In this document: positions 53,050 to 63,600 of the stretch, one piece after another
Numbering within the stretch: the stretch's first letter is position 1
Layout of the letters: each line of letters starts with the position of its first letter
NCBI RefSeq assembly: GCF_000190755.2
Contig: NZ_JH109152.1
Location: forward strand, 1,590,167 to 1,654,166
DNA length: 64,000 nucleotides
From: Methylobacter tundripaludum SV96
GTDB lineage: Bacteria > Pseudomonadota > Gammaproteobacteria > Methylococcales > Methylomonadaceae
Direction of reading: 5' to 3'
Made by a program: the position numbers and the translations under genes
The notes under the pieces: model-generated
Told to the model about the DNA's origin: nothing
Database searches by the model: none
The model's input: only the letters and a program-made list of their open reading frames with translations

Positions 53050-53829
53050 TCAAGGTTTGGATGAAAGACCGCCTTTGCTAAGCCATTGCGCAATTTGCGC
53101 GTAACCCAGGACAGCGATGATCGGAAATAAACTGGCAAAGGCAATCAAGCCGAAGCCGTCCAGCAGCGGATTGCGGCCGGGAACCGTAGAGGCCAGCCCC
53201 AAGCCTAATGCGGTCACCAACGGCACGGTGACTGTTGACGTCGTGACCCCGCCCGAGTCGTAGGCCAAACCGATAATCAGTTTGGGAGCAAACAGGGTTT
53301 GGATCAGCACGACGATATAGCCGGCAACAATATAATAGTAAAGCTCCGTTCCGGTCACAATCCGATAAGCGCCCAGAGCAATGCCGAAAGCCACGCCGAT
53401 GGAAACCGCGATGCGCAGCCCCCAAGCGCGGATAGCGCCGCCGGAAATCTGTTCGGCTTTCCAGGCAACCGCCAGCAAGGACGGCTCGGCCAGCGTGGTC
53501 GCAAAACCGATGCTGGCGGCAAACACATACACCCAATAATAGGCTTGCCAACTTACGTTCTGTTCACCGGGATTAATGCCTAAAAACTCCGGCGTAGTCA
53601 GCTGCGCCGCCATTAGCTTCCCCAATGGGAACAGCGCCATTTCCAGGCCTTTCAGAAAAAATGCAATGCCGAGCAACACATAGACAAACCCGGTCAGCAT
53701 TTTTTTAGGATGCGCCAGAGGTTTGCGAATAACCAGCAATTGAAAACCGATGATAATCGCGGCAATCGGCAAAATATCCCGACAGGTAGACAACAAAGCC
53801 AGCGCAAATTGGCTGATCCAGGCAATCAT
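53050..53829 (-). CDS. DUF1538 family membrane protein (second of a pair)
   Basis: A 259-residue polytopic protein with about seven spans. It contains [46 protein letters not shown], a block (about residues 180-225) nearly repeated in its neighbour, and [25 protein letters not shown]. The family is of unknown function and looks like transport machinery. ATGA overlap joins it to the upstream DUF1538 gene. The two paralogues likely form a heteromeric complex regulated by the PII-like and CBS proteins. Confidence 0.85.
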   Translation of the reverse strand: MIAWISQFALALLSTCRDILPIAAIIIGFQLLVIRKPLAHPKKMLTGFVYVLLGIAFFLKGLEMALFPLGKLMAAQLTTPEFLGINPGEQNVSWQAYYWVYVFAASIGFATTLAEPSLLAVAWKAEQISGGAIRAWGLRIAVSIGVAFGIALGAYRIVTGTELYYYIVAGYIVVLIQTLFAPKLIIGLAYDSGGVTTSTVTVPLVTALGLGLASTVPGRNPLLDGFGLIAFASLFPIIAVLGYAQIAQWLSKGGLSSKP

Positions 53830-54554
53830 CTCAGCATCCCGTAGGCCATGACGAAAACCATTGGTGTTAATGAGGCAAAGGCGATCAGACCAAAGCCGTC
53901 AACCATCGGATTACGCCCCTTGATGGCTGTAGCCAAGCCGACACCCAAGGCCGTTACCAGCGGAACGGTAATGGTCGAGGTGGTGACGCCGCCGGAATCG
54001 TAGGCGATGCCGATGATTTCAGGCGGCGCAAACGGCGTCATGATAATCACCCCGCAATAACCGCCGATAATCAGGTAATACAAAGGCCAGCCCCGGATAA
54101 TCCTCAATACGCCGACCAAGATAGCAAAGCCGACCGACAACGCGACAGTAATGCGCAGACCCAGCGCATAACTGTTTTTAGCCTCGTCGCTTTGCCCGAT
54201 AACTCCGGCTTTAGCGGCAATGCTTGAAGCTTCCTGGGCGATCGCGATCAGTGCCGGTTCCGCCACCGTGGTGCCGAATCCCAGACAAAAAGCAAAGGTC
54301 AACAGCCAGAATAAACTGCCTTTACGGGCAAACGCATGCGCCATCGCCTCGCCAATCGGGAACAGGCTTTGCTCAAGCCCTTGAACAAATAAGGTTAGAC
54401 CGAGAATAACAAATAGAGTGCCGGCAATTAAACTGCCGACATCGGGAATCGGTTGCCGGATAATTAAAACCTGGAATACCAGTACAACAGCGAGAATAGG
54501 CGCTAAATCCAAAAAACTGTTGAACAGTTGTTTAATAAAAGGGTTGTTAAACAT
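53826..54554 (-). CDS. DUF1538 family membrane protein (first of a pair)
   Basis: A 242-residue polytopic protein. [22 protein letters not shown] and [25 protein letters not shown] match its paralogue downstream, including the AEP and YDSGG motifs that may line a substrate path. It is the first gene of the four-gene unit DUF1538-DUF1538-PII-CBS, whose members overlap or lie within 8 bp of each other. Substrate unknown. Confidence 0.85.
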   Translation of the reverse strand: MFNNPFIKQLFNSFLDLAPILAVVLVFQVLIIRQPIPDVGSLIAGTLFVILGLTLFVQGLEQSLFPIGEAMAHAFARKGSLFWLLTFAFCLGFGTTVAEPALIAIAQEASSIAAKAGVIGQSDEAKNSYALGLRITVALSVGFAILVGVLRIIRGWPLYYLIIGGYCGVIIMTPFAPPEIIGIAYDSGGVTTSTITVPLVTALGVGLATAIKGRNPMVDGFGLIAFASLTPMVFVMAYGMLR

Positions 54555-54643
54555 TCAAGCTCTATTGTCTGATTTTTACATGGGATTATTTCTGCCCCGC
54601 GACCGCTATTTAATCATACTTTCGTTAATGCAGCGCCCATGCC

Positions 54644-55363
54644 TTATTGCATCTTGCATTTCGCAGTAAAAACAAAACCGACGCCTTGCTCGGTCTTGAT
54701 CGGAGCATTAGCCGTCACGACTGCAATCTTCTGCCGCAAACGGGCCACTACCATATCGATACGGTGAAAATCGAAGCCCTCCATATTGCCGCCGGTCAAC
54801 GCAAGCGCCAGTTCAACCCGGCTCGCTGCCTGCCGGCTGCCCCTTAACAAACAGTCCATAAAGGCAAACTCGCGGGTGGTCAAAGCGATTTGCGTACCGT
54901 CGGGCGCCAGTAAAATCCACTCGACGCGTAACAGCGTCCAACTTGCCGCACTGGCGCTGCCGGCTACAGCCGCAAGCTGTTTCTGGGCACGAACGGCAGA
55001 CTGAATATTAGCGACCAGCTCACGCATATCGACAGGTTTAACCAGATAGCGGCTCGCGCCTTGATTCAAGCCTTCCACCCGGTCATCCACTGAGCCGCGC
55101 CCGCTTAACATAATGGTTTTGATACCGCCTAATTCGCGCAGATGACGCGCCACTTGCAGCCCGCTTTCGCCCGGCAGCCCCACATCCAGGATCACCACCT
55201 CGACCGGAGCAACCAGCAATTGCTTATAAAAAGCCTCGGCGCTTTCCGCGCCCCACACTCTATAGCCGCTGGAAGCGAGATAGCCGATCAGCGAAAGGCG
55301 CAAATCTTCCTCATCCTCCACCACGGCAATTCGCGGCATTGTTATATTCATTTCATTGCTCAT
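54644..55363 (-). CDS. Two-component response regulator, OmpR/winged-helix type
   Basis: A 239-residue regulator: receiver (about residues 9-125; RIAVVEDEEDLRLSLIGYL, EVVILDVGLPGESGLQV with phospho-Asp, YLVKPVDMRELV) and a C-terminal winged helix (LTTREFAFMDCLLRG, HRIDMVVARLRQKI, EQGVGFVFTA). It overlaps the 3' end of the kinase gene by 11 bases, so both are made together. Direct repeats for binding are not evident nearby. Possible targets include the adhesin gene beyond the kinase. Confidence 0.92.
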   Translation of the reverse strand: MSNEMNITMPRIAVVEDEEDLRLSLIGYLASSGYRVWGAESAEAFYKQLLVAPVEVVILDVGLPGESGLQVARHLRELGGIKTIMLSGRGSVDDRVEGLNQGASRYLVKPVDMRELVANIQSAVRAQKQLAAVAGSASAASWTLLRVEWILLAPDGTQIALTTREFAFMDCLLRGSRQAASRVELALALTGGNMEGFDFHRIDMVVARLRQKIAVVTANAPIKTEQGVGFVFTAKCKMQ

Positions 55364-57332
55364 CTATCCACCTTTGTTGCGGCAATGTCAGAGTAGCCGT
55401 TGTTCCCTGACCCGGCCGGCTTTGCATCTGAACGGAACCGCCATGCAAACCGGCAATCTGCCTGACCAGATACAACCCCAATCCGGCGCCAACTACACGG
55501 CCTACTTGAGCGCTACGGAAAAACTTATTAAACACCAAATCCAATTCATCGGCGGCAATACCTACGCCTTGATCGGACACAGACAAGCACAGACCGCCGT
55601 CTTTCCCGATATAGGCCGACAGTTCGACCTCACTGCCAGACGGCGAGTACTTGAGCGCATTTTCCAGCAGGTTATCCAGCAGCACCGGTAACAGCTGTGC
55701 GTCTGCGTACAACCAACGCTTTTGGAGCACGGCGGGAGCCAACGAAAGGCGTATCTCGTGGGTCGCAATCGAAGTATAATGATCACGCAGCGTTTGCAAT
55801 AACGCCGGCAAATCGACAGACATCTGACATAGCACCCATTGCATCGAATTTAGCCTGTCGAAAGTAAGATAATTGTCGAAAAATTGCGTCAATCGATGAG
55901 CGCCCCGCAAGATGCGCTGCAAAATGGCCGCGGAATCGTCATCCTTCGCCTGTAGTTCGAGTAACTGGGTGGCCGTTTTGATGCTGGCAAGAGGCGAACG
56001 CACCTCATGCGACACCATGCTCAGGAACTGGTGCTGGTCTTCCAAGGTTTGTTCTGCCATCGTTTTAGCCTGTTGCAGTTCAAGAGTCCGTTCCATGACC
56101 AACCCTTCAAGCCGTTCCCGTTGCCCCTGTTCCAGCCGGTCATGCGCGCGCCGCGCCTGATTCAGCTGATCCGCCAGCCCGTAAAGTATGAATACCGTGC
56201 TCAGCAGCAGCGCAGAGGGCACTCCGTAAAGACCCGGCCATCGGGGAAGCGGCGGCAACCAGTTGATCGAAGCGAAATAATACACCGAGGATACCTGCCA
56301 AGGCAGCGTATATATAGCATAGCCATAACCGCGGAGCGGCGCCCCCTGCCGCGAAGCATAGTATCCCAGCACCGGACTGCCGATAGCTATCGCAAGCCCG
56401 GCCAACTTCATCAGCAACACCAAGGCTCTATAATAAGGAGTAAATACCGTCAATGCCGCCAGCAACAGGAAGCAAGCTATCAGCAGCACGACGACACCAT
56501 CCAGGCGCGGCAGATAACGCGGCGTTTTCAGCAATATGCGGTGCAAAACCAACAGTAGAGCCGCACTGAGCGCCTCGAAAAAGCCGATCGAATGCAACGC
56601 CCATTCCGGCGAATCCGGCCACAGCTCACGATAGGCCAAACCGCTGAATCCCCAGAAAAACAGCGTATAGCATAGTGCCGACAGGCCAAACACAAGAAAA
56701 GCCGACTCGTGTGCGAACAAGGCCAGTAACAGCCCGAACAATAGCGTCAGCAGCATCATTCCGGAAATAAAATAGACTATTCGCTCATTTCTTTGTTCCA
56801 TCAGCATAAACTGCTCAGCTTTCCACAAACCGGGCTCGAGCATTATCGTCGTTTCACTGACCACCCGTGCCAGCACCTCCCGAGTCGAATGCGGCGGCAA
56901 CTCAAGCTCAAAGGTTTGGCTCAAGGTTGGAATTGCACGCTTTGAAAACGGTTCCGCCATGCCGCCCCGGATTTCTTGCCAGCGTCCATCTTTGGACTCA
57001 AACAGGCTGATATGACGCAGCCTCGCCGGTCCTACCACCAGCCAGCGCGTAACCAATTGGTCTCCGGTATTTTCCAAGCGAATGCGCAGCCAAAACGCCG
57101 AGTCGGTAGAACCTAAGTTAATAGGTGAACCTGCGGCTATAGGATGAAAAGCCAACTGCCCGGCCAATACCTGGTCAAGACCGGCCTTGGCCGACACATC
57201 TTCGCCCAACATTACCTGCCTTAACCCCGGCGACGTATCGCCGGCCGCCAATGAAGCATAGATCAGGCCGGACAAGCAGTAACAGGTTAGTAAAACCCGC
57301 ATCCAAAGCGAATAACTTCGCTGACTTTTCAT
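55353..57332 (-). CDS. 7TMR-DISM sensor histidine kinase
   Basis: A 659-residue kinase: signal peptide, periplasmic 7TMR-DISMED2-type domain (about 40-170; DSAFWLRIRLENTGDQLVTRWLVVGPARLRHISLFE), seven membrane spans (about 185-390; FLVFGLSALCYTLFFWGFSGLAYRELWP), short coiled coil, HisKA (FLSMVSHEVRSPLASIKTATQLL, phospho-acceptor His) and HATPase (LLDNLLENALKYSPSG, VSDQGVGIAADELDLVFNKFFRS, GAGLGLYLVRQIAGLHGG). DISM domains are thought to bind carbohydrate-like or wall-derived ligands. It is divergent from the giant adhesin gene. Confidence 0.93.
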   Translation of the reverse strand: MKSQRSYSLWMRVLLTCYCLSGLIYASLAAGDTSPGLRQVMLGEDVSAKAGLDQVLAGQLAFHPIAAGSPINLGSTDSAFWLRIRLENTGDQLVTRWLVVGPARLRHISLFESKDGRWQEIRGGMAEPFSKRAIPTLSQTFELELPPHSTREVLARVVSETTIMLEPGLWKAEQFMLMEQRNERIVYFISGMMLLTLLFGLLLALFAHESAFLVFGLSALCYTLFFWGFSGLAYRELWPDSPEWALHSIGFFEALSAALLLVLHRILLKTPRYLPRLDGVVVLLIACFLLLAALTVFTPYYRALVLLMKLAGLAIAIGSPVLGYYASRQGAPLRGYGYAIYTLPWQVSSVYYFASINWLPPLPRWPGLYGVPSALLLSTVFILYGLADQLNQARRAHDRLEQGQRERLEGLVMERTLELQQAKTMAEQTLEDQHQFLSMVSHEVRSPLASIKTATQLLELQAKDDDSAAILQRILRGAHRLTQFFDNYLTFDRLNSMQWVLCQMSVDLPALLQTLRDHYTSIATHEIRLSLAPAVLQKRWLYADAQLLPVLLDNLLENALKYSPSGSEVELSAYIGKDGGLCLSVSDQGVGIAADELDLVFNKFFRSAQVGRVVGAGLGLYLVRQIAGLHGGSVQMQSRPGQGTTATLTLPQQRWIDEQ

Positions 57333-57650
57333 CTAATAACACCTTTCGTTAACCACTATTTTGCCCATTCCATGATGCAAAATTGCTACACCAGACTTAA
57401 CCGTACAGGGCTAAGCAAAAAGACCTATTTTCTCAATCAAATTATAACCTGCAAGCTCTTAAGTAAATTCAAATTCGTGATACACAAACAAAATTGTGAG
57501 ATTTTGATAATTTTTGTGAGAATTCAGTCAACCTTGTTATTTGACAATTACTGGCCTAATCAGTGAGCATGTAAGTAAATATACGTAGTTTATGTAGGCA
57601 TATACCTACTCCATGCCTTATCATTATCTTGTCCGCTTGAGAGACATACC
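57333..57650. promoter_or_regulatory. Divergent control region between kinase and giant adhesin genes
   Basis: This 318-bp AT-rich region holds no gene. GTAGGCAT/ATACCTAC at 57594-57609 is a near-perfect 16-bp palindrome (one mismatch) about 42 bp before the adhesin ATG, a probable regulator site; ATACGTAGTT just upstream may be a second half-site. TTGACA at 57541-57546 is a -35 candidate, without a convincing -10. GAGAG precedes the ATG. Confidence 0.5.
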
Positions 57651-60600
57651 ATGAAACATCACTCCCGCCCCTGGCTAAAAGCTGCGCGTCAAAGCGCCTC
57701 ACGTTCATTGCGCCTGGTACTGGAGCCGCGCATGGTGTTTGATGCAGCAGTGGCGGATACTGCAAGCATTGTCGAGGACATTGCCAACGTCACTGGCGAT
57801 GTTCTCACCAACGACACCGGTGCGGGACTGACGGTACAAGGCGTTGCAGACGGAACACCGGCAGGCCCACTGGCAGGCAATGTAGCCGGCGCAGTGGCCG
57901 GCACATACGGCAGCTTGACGGTCCAGGCCAATGGCAGCTACGACTACGCATTGAACAATGCGTCATCAACAGTACAGGCGCTCGCAGCCGGACAGACGGC
58001 AACCGACACCTTCACTTACACGACGAAGAACGGAGCTAACACTCCGTTCACCTCGACATTGACAGTCACCGTAACAGGTGCAAATGATGCACCATCCGCC
58101 ATAGCGGATACCAACAGTATCGCCGAAGACGCCGTCAGCATTACCAGCAATGTACTGAGCAATGATACCGATGTCGACACCGGCGACATCAAAACTGTCA
58201 CCGCCATCACCGGTGGCGAGGTTGGTAGTCCGATGACCGGCACCTACGGCAACCTCACGCTCAATGCCGACGGCAGCTACACCTACAAACTGGATAATAC
58301 GAATGCCGCCGTAAAAGCGCTGGGCGCCGGTCATTCCTTGACCGAAACCTTTACTTACACGATGAAAGATGCGGCCAATGCCACATCTTCCGCCACACTA
58401 ACCATCACCATCGACGGCATCACCGATACCCCGATAGTGACGACGGACGAATCCTCGGTCAACGCGACTGCGCGCGAGATTGTCTTCATCGAGGGCAATA
58501 TAAGCCAACTGCAACTGCTCGCTACCGGAGTGCGCCCGGGAGTCCAGGCGATCATCCTCGATCCTGCACGCGACGGTCTCGACCAGATAGCCGAGGCATT
58601 AAGCGGAAAAACCGACCTCAGCGCTATCCACATCATCAGCCACGGCAGCCAAGGCGCGTTGCAACTGGGTGGCATGGCCCTCAATGATGCCGCCCTGCAA
58701 TCTCACAGCGCCGACCTCGCCGCTATCCGCGCCTCCCTTGCGACGGGCGGAGACCTGCTGCTCTATGGCTGCGACATTGGCCAAGGATATGCCGGCGTCA
58801 ATTTCATCGGCCATTTGGCGCAGGCGACCGGCGCGGATGTGGCGGCATCCACTGACCCCACCGGTTACGCCATGCTGGGCGGCAACTGGATATTGGAACA
58901 GCAGACAGGAACGATTGAGGCCAACTCGCCGTTGACGGATCAGGCGATGGCGGCCTATAGCGCCTTGCTGGTGAGTCCCGCCATCACTACGCCGTCCGCC
59001 CTGTCGATCAATGAGGACGCGAGCTACGCCTTCTCCGGCTTTAATGTCACTTATGCCGGCGCCGAAACTAATTTTGAAGCGGTGGTTACAGTCACCACGG
59101 CAGGCAGCGGAAATTTGGTGGACGGCGTCGTCTCCGACACCCAGCTTGCGTCTCAAGGCAGCCTCGCCGCCATTAACGCCTTTTTGAACGGGCTGCAATT
59201 CCAGGATGCCTCGAACTGGAACGGCGCTGCCAACATCGATGTCACCATTAATGTCTATAACGGCAACTACTCTGCCGGGAACCTTGCCGCAACCAACAGC
59301 GCTAATTTCAATGTTACCGTCAACCCGGTCAACGATGCCCCGGCGGGAACCAACAAAACCATAAGCATTTCCGAGGACGGTTCAAAAGTCTTCAGCGCGG
59401 CCGACTTCGGTTTTACCGACACGATAGACTCGAACACACTGAGCGCAGTAAAGATCACCACAACACCACTGCACGGAACACTCAAAAATAACGGCACGAC
59501 GCTGACGGCCGGCCAATCCGTCAGCGTGGCGGATATCAATGCAGGCTATCTGGTCTATACGCCGATAGCCAATGCAAACGGAACCGGCTACGGCAACTTT
59601 ACATTCCAGGTTCAGGATAACGGCGGCACCTTAAACGGCGGCGCGGACACCGATCCATCGGCCAAAACCATGACCATCGACGTCACGGCGGTCAACGACA
59701 CCCCGACCACCACCAATGCTTCTCTCTCGGTGAACAAGAATGCAACGCTCACCTTTTCCCTGGCCTCGTCGGACGTGGACGGCGGCACCAACAGTACGAC
59801 CGACGCCGCAGTAAACCAGTACAAGATAGATACCGTTTCGGCTAACGGCATCCTCAAAGACAGCAGCGGTAACACCTTGTCCGCCGGAAGCATCATTACA
59901 GTGGCCGCAGCCACCAATATGACCTTCACCCCGACCACCAATTACACAGGCTCGACCTCTTTTACCTTCGAAGCGATAGACTCGGCTGGACTCCATAGTA
60001 ACGCCAGCACCGTGAGCATTACCGTCAACTCGGTCAACCAGCCGCCTATCATCACGATACCGGCCGCGCAATCCGTTAATGAAGATACCAGCTTGACCCT
60101 GTCCGGCCTCTCTCTTTCCGACCCTGACGCCGGCAGCGCCGTTGTCCAGGCTACCCTCAGCGCCTCCCATGGGAACATCAATTTCGTCAGCACCACGGGA
60201 CTGACCGTCACCGCAGGCGCAAACAACAGCCACAGCATTACCGTGCAAGGCACAATTAACGACATCAATACGGCATTGGGAAGTTCAAATCTACGCTACA
60301 CTCCTGACGCCAATTACCCGAACGCCACTGCCGCCGCCACCGACACCATTACCATTGTCGCAAACGACCTGGGCAACACCGGCGGCGGAGCTCAGACCGA
60401 TACCAAAACCATCACTGTGACCGTCAACCCGGTCGCGGATGCCCCGGTCACCGGCGCCGCCACCTTGGCTGCGGTAAATGAAGACACCCTCGATCCTGCC
60501 GGCGCTTCCGTTTCCAGCCTGATGAGCGGACATTTCACCGATGTCGACGGCAATACCCTGGCCGGTATCGCCATTAGCGCCGACGCCACCTCCGCCAGCC

Positions 60601-63600
60601 AAGGCGTCTGGCAGTATTCCGCCAACAACGGCAGCTCCTGGCAGGCCGTGGGCGACGTCAGTGCGGGTTCGGCCCTACTGCTGGACGCCACAGCCTTGCT
60701 CCGCTTTGTACCTGCCGCCAACTGGAACGGCACGCCCGGTAACCTGACCATCCATGCCGTCGACAACAGCGGCAGCCGGACATACACCAGCACCGCCAGC
60801 AGGCAGACCGTCAATGTCAGCGGCAACACCGACATCGACGCCACGGGCAACAGCCTGGGCACCAGCATTACCTCGGTAGCGGACCCTTTCGTCTACGTGA
60901 ATGACAGCTACCTCAGAGTGGACGAAGGCGGCACCTCCGTGCTCGACAGCAGCATCCTCAAGATCACCAACGTTGAGGCAAGCGCCGCCCAAATCGTCTA
61001 TACGGTCACCGGCAACACGTTCAGCCACGGGGTAATGCAATTAGACAGCGCTCATAACGGAACCTGGACGACTGTCGTCGGCAACGGCACCACCTTCACG
61101 CAGGACGATATAGACAACGGTCATCTGCGCTACGTCCATGACGGCAGCGAACCGGCCTACGCCGCCGACCAGACGCTGTCGTACAACGTTGCCGAAGGCG
61201 GCACCTCGGCGAACCGCACGCTGACCATCAAGATTTCCCCGGTCAACGACATCCCGGTGCTCTATACGCCGGGAGACACCGCTCCGGATACTACCGTTCT
61301 TAGCGCAAACGTTCAGAAGGGAAGTTGGCTGACGTTTTCGACTGGCAATATCCAGGCGGTCGATCCCGACAACACCAATGAACAACTGGTCTTCCGCCTC
61401 GAAAGCCTTCCCACTCACGGCATTCTGACCTATAACGGCAATGCGGTGGCTATCGGCACGATCTTTAACTACGCCAACCTGAGCGGGCTGAAGTACACTC
61501 ATAACAACGACAGTACATCAAGCGACGCTTTCAGCGTCACGCTGAGAGACGGTGCAGGCGGCGTAGTGAGCGCGCGCACCATCGACCTCGCTATCGGCAT
61601 CTTCAATACCGCGCCCACCGGCATCGGCAACCTGAGCGCGAGTATTTTCGAGGATCCGGCTGCCAATAATGGCATGGCGATAAAAAACTTTCCGGGCTAC
61701 AGCTTCTCCGATGCCGACACCGGCGCTACGATAAAAGGCGTCGCCATTGTCGGCGGCAACACCGCCAATCCGGCCGCACAGGGAACATGGCAGTATTCAA
61801 CGGACGGCTCTCACTGGGCGGACATTGGCTCAGTCAACGACACCACCAGCGCGCTCGTCCTGTCTCCCGACACCCTGGTGCGGTTTGTCCCGGTGTCCAA
61901 CTATAACGGCGATCCCGGCGCGCTTTCCGTCCGCGCGCTCGACAACACCTATACCGGCGGCACCTCGGTTAGCAATGGCTCAGAAACGCGCGTAACGCTT
62001 GACGTCACCAACCGGGGCGGAACGACGGCCATATCCGGCAACGCCAATACGCTCGGCATTACCGTCACCGCCGTAAACGACGATCCGGTAATGGCAACGA
62101 TCAATTCACTGGATCTGGGATCGGGCGTCTATACAGCGACAGTGACCACGTCGCAGCTGTCCGCTACCGACGTGGAAGGCGATACCATCACCTATCGCCT
62201 CGAATCCAGGCCGACCTATGGCTGGCTGCTGCTGAACGGCACCCCGCTTGGCACCGGTTCCATTTTTACCCAGGCCGATATAAACAGCGGCAAGCTGACT
62301 TATCAAAACTACTACAACAACAGCGGCACCGACGGTTTCAATGTCACGGCGCGCGACGGCGAATATAATGTGCAGTTGAACCGGCCGGGCGGGGTCTACT
62401 CAGGCAATACCATTCAACAGCTTCATGTGACCGTCAATATAACCTCCCAAACCGGTGCGCCCGGCGGCAACGGCAGCACCGGCGGAGGCGGCGCGACCGG
62501 GGCCGTCGACGGCTATGGCATCGGCACCACTACCGTCACCGGCGGCGGCGCGGGTACTCCGGCAACGGCTGTCAATGACGTTTTGTATACCAGCCAAAAT
62601 ACGCCGGTAACGGTTTATCCGTCCTTGCTGCTGAATAACGATAACGGCGCCGGAACGCTTGCCATTACCGGCGTGAATGCCGTTCCGGGCAGCGATCACG
62701 GCATCGTGGCGATTAATGGCGACGGCACCATAACATTTACCCCGGAAACCGCTTTTGCCGGCGACGGCAGCTTCACTTACACATTTACGGATGCGGAAAA
62801 CAAAACAGCCACCGCCACGGTGACTGTTCATGTGCTTGGCGTCAACGACCCGCTCAACAAGAATCTGCCATTGGTGCTCGACGAAGGTTCCGTTGCGGCC
62901 ATAACCAATACCATCCTCCAGGCTCCGACTGCCGATTGCGTATTCACCCTCGGCAGCACATTGCCCAGCAACGGCTACCTCTATTTGGACAGCACGCCGG
63001 GCGACGGCATCGGCAACGCCACCAAGTTAGGATTTGGCGATACTTTTACCCAAGCCGATATTGATGCGGGCAAGGTCAAATTCGCCCACAACGGCAGCGA
63101 AGATTTCATCTCCGGCTTCAACTTCACGCTTACCGACGGCAGCGGCAATGTGCTGGCCAAGTCCATCTTCAACATCGACGCAACCCCGGTCAACGATACC
63201 CCCGCCATCGGCGTGAGCGGCGCCGGCACCCTGGGCTTGGGCGCAACCTATGTATTCAACTCCGGGAGCAATGTCGCCATCGCCCTCGCCGACGTTGACG
63301 GCAGCGGCGACAAGACCGGCGCTACGGCGTTCCAGTCCACGAACGCCGAACTGGGCTTCCGCGTCACCACGCTGGCGGCCCACGGCACGCTTCAGTATTA
63401 CAACGGCTCCGCCTGGGTCGCGATCACAGCCGGAAACATGGCGTCCACGCCGATCGGCAAAACCGACCTGACTAACGGCTACTTCCGCTACATCCAGGAC
63501 GGCACCAATAACTTCCACGACAGCTTCCAAATCACCCCGGACGACAGCAAGGGCGTGCTCACGGCAGGCCAACTAAGCGTCGGCGCTCCTGTGACGGTGA

